Source of the DNA: Chelatococcus albus
GTDB taxonomy: Bacteria; Pseudomonadota; Alphaproteobacteria; Rhizobiales; Beijerinckiaceae
Reading direction: 5' to 3'
NCBI RefSeq assembly: GCF_030067675.1
Contig: NZ_JASJEV010000001.1
Span: 262,309-326,308 of the forward strand
DNA length: 64,000 nt
Both the position numbers and the translations under genes were made by a program. The notes under the pieces were generated by a model, which was given only the letters and a program-made list of their open reading frames with translations, was not told the DNA's origin and did no database searches. Shown here piece after piece: positions 26,191 through 35,288 of this stretch (its first letter is position 1; the number at the start of each line of letters is the position of its first letter).

Positions 26191-28293
26191 ATGCGCCCGT
26201 CCCTGCTCGATCCGCTCTTCGCCCCCCTCGTCGCCCTGCCGGGCGTCGGGCCGCGCATGGGCGCGCTGTTCGACAGGCTGCTGGCGGAGCCCGGGCGGCC
26301 GGCGCGCGTGGTCGATCTCCTCCTCCACCTGCCGCACGGCGGCATCGACCGGCGGTCCCGGCCGACCATCGCGGAAGCCCTGCCGGGCGAGATCGTGACG
26401 CTCGCGGTGCGGGTCGCGGCCCATCGCCCCTCCCCGCCGGGCCGCTCCCGTGCGCCCTACCGGGTGCTTGTCGAGGACGAGACCGGGGATCTCACGCTCG
26501 TCTTCTTCAACGGCAACCGTGCCCGCCTCGAGAAGCTCCTGCCCGTGGGCGAGCAGCGCTTCGTCTCGGGGCGGATCGAGTTCTGGGACGGCCATCGGCA
26601 GATGGTGCACCCGGACCGCGTCGTCGACGCGGCCGGCCTTGCGGCGATGCCGCTCGTCGAGCCGGTCTACGGGCTGACGGAAGGGCTCTCGGCGCGATAC
26701 GTGGCGCGCGTCGCCGGCACAGCCCTCGACCGCCTGCCCAGCCTGCCCGAGTGGCAGGACCTCGCCTGGCTCGCGCGGCAGCGGTTTCCGGGCTTCGGCC
26801 CGGCGCTCTGCCAGATCCACCGCCCGCAGGACATGGCGGCGCTCGCGCCCGAGAGCCCTGCACGCCGCAGGCTCGCCTACGACGAACTGCTCGCCACGCA
26901 GCTCGCCCTCGCGCTGCTGCGCGCCAGCATGCGCCGCGCCGCCGGCCGCGTGAATGTCGGCGACGGACGCCTGGTCGAAGCGATCATTGCCCGCCTGCCC
27001 TTCGCGCTCACGCGCTCGCAGGAGCAGGCGGTGAGCGACATCCGTCGCGACCTCGCCGCGCCGCAGCGGATGCTGCGGCTCGTGCAGGGTGACGTCGGCT
27101 CGGGCAAGACGGTCGTCGCCCTCCTCGCCATGGCGAGTGCGGTCGAGGCCGGGCGCCAGGCCGCCATGATGGCGCCGACCGAGATCCTCGCCCGGCAGCA
27201 TCATGAGCGCCTCGCGCCGCTCGCGGAGGCCGCCGGCATCAAGATCGGCCTCCTGACCGGGCGCGACAAGGGCGCCGAGCGCGCGCGCACGCTGGAAGCC
27301 CTGGCCGACGGTCGCCTGCAGCTCGTCGTCGGCACGCACGCGCTCTTCCAGGAAGGCGTCGCCTTCAAAGACCTTGGCCTCGCCGTGGTCGACGAGCAGC
27401 ATCGCTTCGGAGTGCACCAGCGCCTCGCGCTCGGCGCCAAGGGGGCGGCCGTCGACCTTCTGGTCATGACGGCGACGCCCATTCCGCGCACGCTCGTCCT
27501 CACCTATTTCGGCGACATGGACGTCTCGCTCCTCACCGAGAAGCCGGCCGGCCGTCAGCCCATCGTCACGCGGGCCATGCCGCTCGAACGGCTCGACGAG
27601 GTGGTCGGCGCCGTGCGGCGCGCCATCGGCGCGGGCGCCCGCGTCTACTGGATCTGCCCGCTGGTCGAGGAGTCCGAGACGCTCGACGTCGCCGCGGCGG
27701 AAGAACGCCATGCCGCCCTCCGGCAGGTGTTCGGCGAGCGGGTCGGACTGCTGCACGGCAAGATGACCGGACGCGACAAGGACGCCGTGATGGGCGCCTT
27801 CGCCGGCGGCGACCTCGACGTCCTGGTGGCCACGACCGTCGTCGAGGTGGGCGTCGACGTGCCCGAGGCCACCGTCATGGTCATCGAGCATGCCGAGCGC
27901 TTCGGCCTCGCACAGTTGCACCAGCTGCGCGGCCGGATCGGCCGCGGCGCCGCCGCTTCCACCTGCCTCCTCCTCTACAAGGGTCCCCTCGGCCCGGTGG
28001 CCGAGGCGCGGCTGAGGATCATGCGCGAGACGGACGACGGTTTCCGCATCGCCGAGGAGGACCTCAGGCTGCGCGGCGAAGGCGAGATCCTCGGCACGCG
28101 CCAGTCGGGCGCGCCGGATTTCAGGCTCGTACGCGCCGAGATCGACGGCGATCTCATCGCCGCCGCACGCGACGACGCCCGCCTGATCATGGAGCAGGAT
28201 CCCACCCTGACGGGTGAGCGCGGCAAGGCCTTGCGGCTGCTCCTCTACCTGTTCGAACGCGACGAGGCGATCCGCCTGCTGCGGGCCGGATGA
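26191..28293 (+). CDS. recG: ATP-dependent DNA helicase RecG
   Basis: Branch-migration helicase that processes stalled forks and recombination intermediates; 700 residues. The N-terminal wedge/OB region includes LPGVGPRMGALFDRLL and GRIEFWDGHRQMVHPDRVV. The helicase core has LTRSQEQAVSDI, Walker A GDVGSGKTVVALLA, MAPTEILARQHHE, VVDEQHRFGVHQR and LHQLRGRIGRGAAAS. The C-terminal TRCF-like segment ends LRLLLYLFERDEAIRLLRAG. Start ATG 26191 agrees with family length. Confidence 0.97.
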   Translation: MRPSLLDPLFAPLVALPGVGPRMGALFDRLLAEPGRPARVVDLLLHLPHGGIDRRSRPTIAEALPGEIVTLAVRVAAHRPSPPGRSRAPYRVLVEDETGDLTLVFFNGNRARLEKLLPVGEQRFVSGRIEFWDGHRQMVHPDRVVDAAGLAAMPLVEPVYGLTEGLSARYVARVAGTALDRLPSLPEWQDLAWLARQRFPGFGPALCQIHRPQDMAALAPESPARRRLAYDELLATQLALALLRASMRRAAGRVNVGDGRLVEAIIARLPFALTRSQEQAVSDIRRDLAAPQRMLRLVQGDVGSGKTVVALLAMASAVEAGRQAAMMAPTEILARQHHERLAPLAEAAGIKIGLLTGRDKGAERARTLEALADGRLQLVVGTHALFQEGVAFKDLGLAVVDEQHRFGVHQRLALGAKGAAVDLLVMTATPIPRTLVLTYFGDMDVSLLTEKPAGRQPIVTRAMPLERLDEVVGAVRRAIGAGARVYWICPLVEESETLDVAAAEERHAALRQVFGERVGLLHGKMTGRDKDAVMGAFAGGDLDVLVATTVVEVGVDVPEATVMVIEHAERFGLAQLHQLRGRIGRGAAASTCLLLYKGPLGPVAEARLRIMRETDDGFRIAEEDLRLRGEGEILGTRQSGAPDFRLVRAEIDGDLIAAARDDARLIMEQDPTLTGERGKALRLLLYLFERDEAIRLLRAG

Positions 28294-28320
28294 GGCCGCC
28301 GCGCGGCGGCGCAGGGCCTC

Positions 28321-29079
28321 TCAGGCGGCATCGGCGGCCTGCGCCTTGCGCGCGGCGTCGGCGAGCGCCTGCAGGCGCTTCTGCTGCTCGCCCGGCTGGA
28401 TGAGGCCGGCCGACATGATGAGCTTCGCCGCCTCGTCGACCGACAGGGGCACCTCGATCACGTCCCGGCGCGGCACGTAGAAGAAGAAGCCGGTCGTGGG
28501 GTTCGGCGTGCAGGGCAGGAAGACGCTCTGATAGCCGCCCGCCTCCGGCATGCGGGCCGCGAGGTCGCCCGATGGCGGGGTCGAGATGAACACGATCGAC
28601 CACATACCCGGGGCGGGAAACTGCACGAGCCCCACCTTGCGGAAGGAGGTCCCCGATTGGGAGAATAGCGTCTCGAAGACCTGCTTCACCCCCTTGTAGA
28701 GCCCGCGCACCACCGGCATGCGGTCGAGCACGTGCTCCCCGAAGCGCAGGAGGGAACGGCCGACGAGGCTCGCCGTCAGGAAGCCGAGCAGCGTCAGCCC
28801 GAGGAAGGCGATGATCAGCCCGAAGCCGGGGATGGAGAACGGCAGGTAGGTGTCGGGCAGATAGGCCGGCGGCACGAGCGGCTTCACCCAGCCATCGACG
28901 AGGTTGATCACCCACCAGACGAGATAGGCCGTGATGGCGAGCGGCCCGGCGACGACGACACCGGTCAGGAAATAGTTGCGAATGCGCGCGCCCACCGTGT
29001 GGTGGTGACGCCCGCCCGGGGCCGGCATCATCTCCTCGGCGCTCGGCATTGCGGAGGAGTCCTGGGCTGCATCCGTCAT
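28321..29079 (-). CDS. DUF502 family membrane protein
   Basis: A 252-residue protein of the DUF502 family, common in Proteobacteria and of unknown role. After a short His-rich N-terminus (GGRHHHTVG) it has two membrane segments (NYFLTGVVVAGPLAITAYLV and GFGLIIAFLGLTLLGFLTAS). These are followed by a soluble domain with PVVRGLYKGVKQVFETLFSQ, PAPGMWSIVFISTPP, VFLPCTPNPTTGFFFYVPR and EAAKLIMSAGLIQP. The ATG at 29079 gives the family start; the frame runs 65 codons further without homologous character. Convergent with recG. Confidence 0.92.
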   Translation of the reverse strand: MTDAAQDSSAMPSAEEMMPAPGGRHHHTVGARIRNYFLTGVVVAGPLAITAYLVWWVINLVDGWVKPLVPPAYLPDTYLPFSIPGFGLIIAFLGLTLLGFLTASLVGRSLLRFGEHVLDRMPVVRGLYKGVKQVFETLFSQSGTSFRKVGLVQFPAPGMWSIVFISTPPSGDLAARMPEAGGYQSVFLPCTPNPTTGFFFYVPRRDVIEVPLSVDEAAKLIMSAGLIQPGEQQKRLQALADAARKAQAADAA

Positions 29080-29215
29080 CGCTCGGGGCACCTTTGGAAT
29101 CGGTCGTCGGCATCCTATGTTACGGGCCGGCGTCCGTATCGGCAGAGTTTGCCCCGCCGGCACGGCCGTCGCCAAGTCGAATGCTGCAACGCATCGCGTG
29201 ACCGATCGTCCTTCC

Positions 29216-29632
29216 ATGATCGACGAGCCGCCGATCCCACACCCGAGCACCCGGCGGCCGGGCTGGCAGCGCACGCTCTACGCCACCGCCGGCTGGCTTT
29301 GCGTCGCGATCGGCATCATCGGGCTGTTCCTGCCGCTCCTGCCAGGAACGGTGTTCCTCATTCTGGCGGCGGCCTGCTTCACGCGCTCGTCGGCCCGCTT
29401 CGAGATCTGGCTCCTTGCCCACCCCACCCTTGGTCCCTCGGTGCGCGCCTGGCGCGCCACGGGGGCCATTCCGCGCCGCGCGAAATGGCTCGCCTGCGCG
29501 AGCCTCCTCGTCAGCTATGCGTTCGTGTGGCTGTCGGGCGCGCCTTCGATAGGCCTCGCCGGGGCGGCTGCGACCATGCTCGCCGTCGCGGGCTACATCA
29601 TTTCGCGCCCGGAGCCGGCGCCGCGGCCCTGA
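29216..29632 (+). CDS. DUF454 (YbaN-like) inner-membrane protein, first copy
   Basis: A 138-residue membrane protein of the YbaN/DUF454 family. It shows the family pattern LYATAGWLCVAIGIIGLFLP, LPGTVFLILAAACFTRSSAR and FEIWLLAHPTLGPSVRAWR, then two more C-terminal membrane segments. The ATG at 29216 was chosen as the first methionine near the domain; a GTG at 29198 is possible. A shorter paralogue follows 103 bases downstream, which suggests tandem duplication. The role is unknown. Confidence 0.88.
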   Translation: MIDEPPIPHPSTRRPGWQRTLYATAGWLCVAIGIIGLFLPLLPGTVFLILAAACFTRSSARFEIWLLAHPTLGPSVRAWRATGAIPRRAKWLACASLLVSYAFVWLSGAPSIGLAGAAATMLAVAGYIISRPEPAPRP

Positions 29633-29735
29633 ACGGCACCATCAGCCCGCCCCTTTGCCCCACGAAGGGTCGTCCCCACATCTCCCGCGGCGAGGTGATG
29701 CCCCGCGGAGAATCGAGGGCCGACAGGACAAGAGC

Positions 29736-30041
29736 ATGATGATGACAGGGTCTTCGCCCGTTCCGCGGGTCGTCGATTCGCGGATGGGACTGCCGGTCTT
29801 CCTCAGGAGTCGCCGTCCGCGGTGGCAGCGTGTTCTCTTCGCGGCCGCCGGCAGCCTTTTCCTCGCCCTCGGGCTCGTCGGGCTCGTGATGCCCCTTCTG
29901 CCCGGCGTCGTCTTCCTCACGCTGGCCGCAGCCTGCTTCAGCCGCGCCTCGACACGTTTCGAGATCTGGCTGCTCACCCGCTCCTGGCTCGGGCCGCTGC
30001 TGCGCCGCTGGCAGCTCCCCAGCCGGCGAGCAGCCGGCTGA
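29736..30041 (+). CDS. DUF454 (YbaN-like) inner-membrane protein, short second copy
   Basis: A 101-residue paralogue of the preceding gene: VLFAAAGSLFLALGLVGLVMP, LPGVVFLTLAAACFSRASTR and FEIWLLTRSWLGPLLRRWQLP match it position by position. It stops right after the core, missing the two C-terminal membrane segments of copy one, so it is either a minimal form or a 3'-truncated duplicate. Three consecutive ATGs (29736, 29739, 29742) offer starts. Convergent with glmS, 24 bases away. Confidence 0.8.
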   Translation: MMMTGSSPVPRVVDSRMGLPVFLRSRRPRWQRVLFAAAGSLFLALGLVGLVMPLLPGVVFLTLAAACFSRASTRFEIWLLTRSWLGPLLRRWQLPSRRAAG

Positions 30042-30065
30042 AGGCAACGCGGCCTTTCGCCTCGT

Positions 30066-31892
30066 TCACTCCACGGTGACGGATTTCGCGAGATTGCGCG
30101 GCTGGTCGACGTCCTTCCCCATGAAGACCGCCGTGTGGTAGGCGAGGAGCTGCACCGGCACGGCGTAGACAATGGGGGCGACGATCGGGTCCATGGCTGG
30201 CATCGTCAGCGTCGTCCAGGTCTCGACGGAAGCCTCGCGCGCTGCCCGCTCGTCCCCGACCAGAATGATGCGCCCGCCGCGCGCCGCCACCTCCTGCATG
30301 TTCGACACGGTCTTCTCGAAGATCGCGTCGTGGGGGGCAAGCACGATCACCGGCATCGTCTCGTCGATGAGGGCGATCGGTCCGTGCTTCAGTTCGCCGG
30401 CGGCATAGCCCTCGGCGTGAATGTAGGAGATCTCCTTCAGCTTCAGCGCCCCTTCGAGCGCCAGCGGATAGGACGTGCCCCGGCCCAGGTACAGGACATC
30501 GGTCGCCTTGGCGAGATCACGGCTGAGAAGCTCGATGTCGTGCTCGTGCTTCAGCGCCTCGGACATCAGGCTCGGCACGCTCACCAGGGCCTTGACGAGG
30601 CGCTGCTCGTCCTCGGCCGAAAGCGTGCCGCGCGCCCGCCCGGCCGCAACGGCGAGGCTGAGGAGAACGGCGAGCTGACAGGTGAACGCCTTGGTCGAGG
30701 CGACGCCGATCTCGGGCCCGGCCAGCGTCGGCGCCACCACGGCGCTTTCCCGCGCGATCGTCGAGGTGGGGACGTTGACGACCGAGACGATGTGCTGGCC
30801 CTCGGCCCTGGCGTAGCGCAACGAGGCGAGGGTGTCGGCCGTCTCGCCGGATTGCGAGATGAAGAGCGCGAGCTCGCCTGGCTCGAGCGGCATCTCGCGG
30901 TAGCGGAACTCGGAGGCGACGTCGATCTCGACCGGCAGCCGCGCCAGGCGCTCGAACCAGTACTGGGCGACGAGGCCGGCGTAGTAGGCCGTGCCGCAGG
31001 CCGAGATCACCAGCCGCTTCAGCGCCTTGAAGTCGAACGGCAGGTCGAGCGGCAGCCGCACCGTGCCAGTGGCGAGATCGACGTAATGGGCGATGGTCCG
31101 CCCCACGACCTCGGGCTGCTCGTGGATTTCCTTGGCCATGAAATGGCGGTGGTTGCCCTTGTCCACCATGTAGGCGCCCGGCTGGATCTTCTGGCGCGCA
31201 CGCGACACCGGCGCATTGCCGACGTCGTAGATCGTCGCTCCGCCGCGCGACAGGACCACCCAGTCACCGTCTTCGAGATAGGTGACCTCGTCTGTGAAGG
31301 GGGCGAGGGCAAGCGCGTCGGAGCCCAGGAACATCTCGCCGTCGCCATAACCGATGGCGAGCGGGGCGCCGTGGCGCGCACCGATCAGGAGATCGTCCCG
31401 CCCATCGAACAGGAACCCGAGCGCGAAAGCACCCTTCAGGCGCGGCAGGACGGCGGCGACTGCCTCCTCCGGCGCCTTGCCGGCGCGCATCTCGCGGGTG
31501 ACGAGCTGGGCGACGACCTCGGTGTCGGTCTCGGTGTCGAAGCGCACGCCCTCGGCTTCAAGGCCTTCCTTCAGGTCGCGGAAGTTCTCGATGATGCCGT
31601 TGTGCACGACGGCGAGATGGTCCGTCGCATGCGGGTGGGCGTTGGTCTCGTTCGGCCGGCCGTGCGTCGCCCAGCGGGTGTGACCGATGCCGATGGCGCC
31701 GGACAGCGGCGCGCGGGACAGCTTCTCCTCGAGGTTCCTGAGCTTGCCCTCGGCGCGACGGCGCTCCAGCCGCCCACACTCCAGGGTCGCGACGCCGGCG
31801 GAATCGTAGCCGCGGTATTCGAGGCGCTTGAGCGCATCCACCACCTGCGACGCAACGGCCGTCTTGCCCAGAATCCCGACAATGCCGCACAT
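30066..31892 (-). CDS. glmS: Glutamine-fructose-6-phosphate aminotransferase (isomerizing)
   Basis: GlmS makes glucosamine-6-phosphate from fructose-6-phosphate and glutamine, the entry to cell-wall amino sugars. The 608-residue protein begins MCGIVGILGK with the nucleophilic Cys as residue 2. The glutaminase domain has LEYRGYDSAGVA, GIGHTRWATHG and NGIIENFRDLK. Two SIS domains follow (CGTAYYAGLVAQYWFERLA, SQSGETADTL; YLGRGTSYPLALEGALKLKE). It ends with the conserved DQPRNLAKSVTVE. It lies downstream of glmU on the same strand, 147 bases away, which groups two steps of UDP-GlcNAc synthesis. Confidence 0.98.
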   Translation of the reverse strand: MCGIVGILGKTAVASQVVDALKRLEYRGYDSAGVATLECGRLERRRAEGKLRNLEEKLSRAPLSGAIGIGHTRWATHGRPNETNAHPHATDHLAVVHNGIIENFRDLKEGLEAEGVRFDTETDTEVVAQLVTREMRAGKAPEEAVAAVLPRLKGAFALGFLFDGRDDLLIGARHGAPLAIGYGDGEMFLGSDALALAPFTDEVTYLEDGDWVVLSRGGATIYDVGNAPVSRARQKIQPGAYMVDKGNHRHFMAKEIHEQPEVVGRTIAHYVDLATGTVRLPLDLPFDFKALKRLVISACGTAYYAGLVAQYWFERLARLPVEIDVASEFRYREMPLEPGELALFISQSGETADTLASLRYARAEGQHIVSVVNVPTSTIARESAVVAPTLAGPEIGVASTKAFTCQLAVLLSLAVAAGRARGTLSAEDEQRLVKALVSVPSLMSEALKHEHDIELLSRDLAKATDVLYLGRGTSYPLALEGALKLKEISYIHAEGYAAGELKHGPIALIDETMPVIVLAPHDAIFEKTVSNMQEVAARGGRIILVGDERAAREASVETWTTLTMPAMDPIVAPIVYAVPVQLLAYHTAVFMGKDVDQPRNLAKSVTVE

Positions 31893-32039
31893 GAATTCTT
31901 ATCCCTGCTCGCCCTCGCGGGCTCCGCTCGCTTCAATTCGCGGGCTCTTGCTAGCCGAGAGCGCCCTTCACGCTCCAATCACGTTAGATGACCGTTTGTG
32001 ACCGGTGGACGTGGCTGTCCGCCTCGGTCCCGGCAGCGG

Positions 32040-33434
32040 TCAATCTTTCTCCCTGGGCGCGAACTTGTCGCGAAAAGCCTTCGCCCATCCTTCCTTGTTG
32101 ACCTGCCGGGTCCGCGCAACAGCGAGCGCGTCGGCCGGCACGTCGCCGGTCACCACCGTTCCCGACCCGACATAGGCGCCGTCGCCGATGGTCACCGGCG
32201 CCACGAGCGAGGAATTCGAACCGATGAACGCCCCCGCACCAATGACGGTCTTGTGCTTGCGGAAGCCGTCGTAGTTGCAGGTGATGGTTCCGGCACCCAC
32301 GTTCGTCCCCGCCCCGACCGTGGCATCGCCGACATAGGTCAGGTGGTTGACCTTCGTGCCCACGCCGAGCGTCGAGTTCTTCACCTCGACGAAATTGCCG
32401 ATGCGCACCTTGGCGGCGAGGTCTGCCCCGGGGCGCAGGCGGGCGAAGGGGCCTATCAATGCGCCGGCCCCCACCCGCGCGCCCTCAAGATAGGAGAAGG
32501 AGTGGATCACCGCCCCGTCCTCGACCACGACGCCGGGGCCGAAGACGACGTTTGGCTCCACCACCACGTCGCGGCCGAGACGCGTGTCGTGGGTGAAGAA
32601 CACCGTCTCGGGCGCGACGAGCGTCGCGCCGTTGCGCATCGCCGCGCCGCGCAGGCGCGCCTGCATGGCGGCCTCCGCCCCGGCGAGCTGCTGGCGATCG
32701 TTGACGCCCTGCACCTCCTCCTCCTCGGCGACCAGGGCGACGGCGGACAGGCCGAGGTCGCGCGCGACCTGGACGGAATCCGTCAGGTAGTACTCCCCCT
32801 TTGCATTGGCGTTGCCGATGCGATCGAGGATCGCGAGCGCATGGCGCCCGGCGAGCGCCATGAGGCCTGCGTTGCACAGGGTGATGGCGCGCTCGGCCTC
32901 GCTCGCATCCTTCTCCTCGCGGATGGCGGCGAGGATGCCGCCCTCGATGACGAGACGTCCATAGCCTGTCGGCTCGCGTGTCTCGAAGCCGAGGACGGCC
33001 ACCGCCGCGCCCTGCGCGAGCGACTCGCGCAGGCGCTGGAACGTCGCCGGCCGCATCAAGGGCGTGTCGCCGAAGGCAACGATGACATCATCGGCACCGC
33101 GTTCGAGCGCCGCGCGCGCCGCGAGCACGGCATGGGCCGTCCCGAGGCGCTCCGTCTGCACGAAGATCTCCGCCTTCACGGCCAATCGCGCGGCCTCCCG
33201 CGCGACATCGTCCCGGTCGGGACCGACGATCACCGCCACATCCTCGGCGCCCGCTTCCGTCACGGCAGCGAGCACATGGCCGAGCATCGAGCGGCCCGCG
33301 ATCTCGTGCAGCACCTTGGGCCTGGCGGACTTCATGCGCGTCCCCTCGCCCGCTGCGAGAACGATCGCGAGACAGCGGCGGGACGCCGCCCGGCTCGGCG
33401 ACGCAGACTGGTTCGTCACGGTGACATCGAGCAT
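32040..33434 (-). CDS. glmU: Bifunctional GlcN-1-P acetyltransferase / GlcNAc-1-P uridylyltransferase
   Basis: GlmU catalyses the last two steps to UDP-N-acetylglucosamine. The 464-residue protein has an N-terminal pyrophosphorylase domain with [33 protein letters not shown] and GDTPLM. From about residue 260 it becomes a left-handed beta-helix of hexapeptide repeats ([59 protein letters not shown]), ending in the acetyltransferase tail. Start ATG 33434 gives about 18 extra residues before the fold. Divergent from the opgG-like gene. Confidence 0.98.
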   Translation of the reverse strand: MLDVTVTNQSASPSRAASRRCLAIVLAAGEGTRMKSARPKVLHEIAGRSMLGHVLAAVTEAGAEDVAVIVGPDRDDVAREAARLAVKAEIFVQTERLGTAHAVLAARAALERGADDVIVAFGDTPLMRPATFQRLRESLAQGAAVAVLGFETREPTGYGRLVIEGGILAAIREEKDASEAERAITLCNAGLMALAGRHALAILDRIGNANAKGEYYLTDSVQVARDLGLSAVALVAEEEEVQGVNDRQQLAGAEAAMQARLRGAAMRNGATLVAPETVFFTHDTRLGRDVVVEPNVVFGPGVVVEDGAVIHSFSYLEGARVGAGALIGPFARLRPGADLAAKVRIGNFVEVKNSTLGVGTKVNHLTYVGDATVGAGTNVGAGTITCNYDGFRKHKTVIGAGAFIGSNSSLVAPVTIGDGAYVGSGTVVTGDVPADALAVARTRQVNKEGWAKAFRDKFAPREKD

Positions 33435-33680
33435 GCGACAGATTCCATCGGCAGCGCGGCGGAAGGGGCTTTCCGCCTGCGACGAGAGATGACGAGGGGC
33501 GTTAACGACCGCAAAACCGCTCGCCTGTCAAAGGGCTGATGCGCTTTTCTCGCATCGCGCGGCAAATCCTCCTCCCCCGTCGGCCGCGAACCATGATAGA
33601 AGCCCAATTTGGCTGGGGCGGCGCGTGCGCGCCTGCGGCCTCCCGAATCCACCAACCTTTTCGAGACGCCCGGAAAGCCA

Positions 33681-35288
33681 GTGGCAGCCGACATCGTACC
33701 ACCACGCCCGACGCCCATTCTCCATACCGTGCTCGATCGGCGCCAGACACTGACGCTCGGCTTGTCGGCGGCCGTGGCGATTCTCGGTTCCGAGGCGGCG
33801 GTGGCACAGAGCCAGAGCTTTCCCCAGGCGGTGCTCGCCGCCCTGCCCGAGGGCCAGCCCTTCGACGCCGCGCGCGTCGCTGATATGGCGCGCACCCTTG
33901 CCAGACGGGCTTTCGTGCCGCCGGCGAGCGACCTGCCCGACCCCCTCGGGTCGCTCACCTACGAGCAATATGTCGGCATCCGCGCGCTCGGCACGGCCCT
34001 CGTCTGGAACGGAGAGGGCCGTGCCTTCTCCCTCGAGCCGCTGCACCGCGGCTTCCTCTTCACGAACCCGGTCCAGCTGTTTGTCGTCGAGGACGGCGCC
34101 GTCCGCCGGCTCGCCTATGAGCGCGGCAAGTTCGACTTCGGCAAGCTTCAGGTGCCGGCGGGCACGCCGGGCGGCCCCGACTTCGGCTTTTCCGGTTTCC
34201 GCGTGTTCTTCGGCGGCGCGGGAGAGGCCGCACAGGAGATCGCGATCTTCCAGGGAGCCACGTTCTTCCGGGCGATCGCCAGGGGTCAGAACTTCGGCGC
34301 CCAGGCGCGCGCGCTGATGCTGAGGCCCGCCGAGGCGAAGGGCGAGGAGGTGCCAATCTTCCGCGCCTTCTGGATCGAACGGCCGTCTGCCGGCTCCGGG
34401 GCGCTCGTCATTCATGCGCTTCTCGACTCGGAGAGCGTCGCCGGCGCGGTGCGCTTCACGCTGCGGCCGGGCGAGATGACCATCATCGACGTGGAGACGA
34501 CGCTGTTTCCCCGCGTCGCGCTGGAGCACGTCGGCCTCGGCGGCATGACCGCGACCTACCTCTTCGGTCCGAACGACCAGCGCGGCATCGACGACGCGCG
34601 CGCCGCCGTCTACGAGGCCAAGGGGCTGCAGATGCTCAACGGCCAGGGCGAATGGATCTGGCGGCCGCTGAGCAACCCGGAGACGCTGCAGATTTCGGCT
34701 TTCGTCGACACGGATCCGCGCGGCATCGGCCTGCTGCAGCGGGACCGCGACTACGCCACCTTCCAGGACGACGACCAGCGCTTCGAGCGCCGGCCGAGCC
34801 TGTGGATCGAGCCCTTCGGCGATTGGGGACCGGGCACCGTTCAGCTCATCGAGGTGCCGAGCGACTCGGAAGTGAACGACAACGTCATCGCCTACTGGCG
34901 GCCGAAGACGCCCTATCCGCAGGGCGGAGAGGTGACATTCGCCTACCGCCAGTTCTGGTGCTGGAAGCCTCCGGAGCGCCCACCCCTCGCGACCGTCGCC
35001 AACACGCGCGTCGGGCGCGGCTCGAACAATCGCCGGCGCCGCTTTTTCGTCGATTTCGTGGGCGATTCCCTCGCCGATGCAGGAACGACGGTGGAAGCCA
35101 AGCCCGCCCTCACCACGGCGCCCGGCGCCGTCCACAACGTGCGGGTCTGGCCCTATCCCGAGCGCAAGACACTGCGTGTGGCCTTCGAACTCGATCCCGG
35201 CAATGAAACGAGCTGCGAGCTTCGCCTTGTTCTCGAAGCCGCGGGCAAGCCTTTGAGCGAAACATGGTTGTATCGCTGGACGCCGTAA
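33681..35288 (+). CDS. opgG: Periplasmic glucan biosynthesis protein, OpgG/OpgD family
   Basis: MdoG/OpgD family protein needed for the backbone or branching of osmoregulated periplasmic glucans; 535 residues from GTG 33681, which has a GGAAAG site. The leader carries a twin-arginine motif (DRRQTLTLG) and an AVAQ cleavage region, so Tat export, as for OpgD, is likely. The mature domain shows LTYEQYVGIRAL, DFGFSGFRVFFGGAGE, GQNFGAQARALML, NPETLQISAFVDTDPRGIGL, LWIEPFGDWGPGTVQLIEVP and DNVIAYWRPKTPYP, all family hallmarks. Its stop overlaps the opgH start (TAATG), so the two genes are coupled. OpgG and OpgD cannot be separated by eye. Confidence 0.93.
   Translation: MAADIVPPRPTPILHTVLDRRQTLTLGLSAAVAILGSEAAVAQSQSFPQAVLAALPEGQPFDAARVADMARTLARRAFVPPASDLPDPLGSLTYEQYVGIRALGTALVWNGEGRAFSLEPLHRGFLFTNPVQLFVVEDGAVRRLAYERGKFDFGKLQVPAGTPGGPDFGFSGFRVFFGGAGEAAQEIAIFQGATFFRAIARGQNFGAQARALMLRPAEAKGEEVPIFRAFWIERPSAGSGALVIHALLDSESVAGAVRFTLRPGEMTIIDVETTLFPRVALEHVGLGGMTATYLFGPNDQRGIDDARAAVYEAKGLQMLNGQGEWIWRPLSNPETLQISAFVDTDPRGIGLLQRDRDYATFQDDDQRFERRPSLWIEPFGDWGPGTVQLIEVPSDSEVNDNVIAYWRPKTPYPQGGEVTFAYRQFWCWKPPERPPLATVANTRVGRGSNNRRRRFFVDFVGDSLADAGTTVEAKPALTTAPGAVHNVRVWPYPERKTLRVAFELDPGNETSCELRLVLEAAGKPLSETWLYRWTP

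Noticed and set aside
28295-28310. GC-rich palindrome between recG and the DUF502 gene as terminator
   Set aside because: The stem is only six pairs with no T-run on either side, and such palindromes are frequent by chance at this GC content.
31893-32039. glmS ribozyme upstream of glmS
   Set aside because: The 147-bp region shows no ribozyme core and the element is not expected in Alphaproteobacteria.
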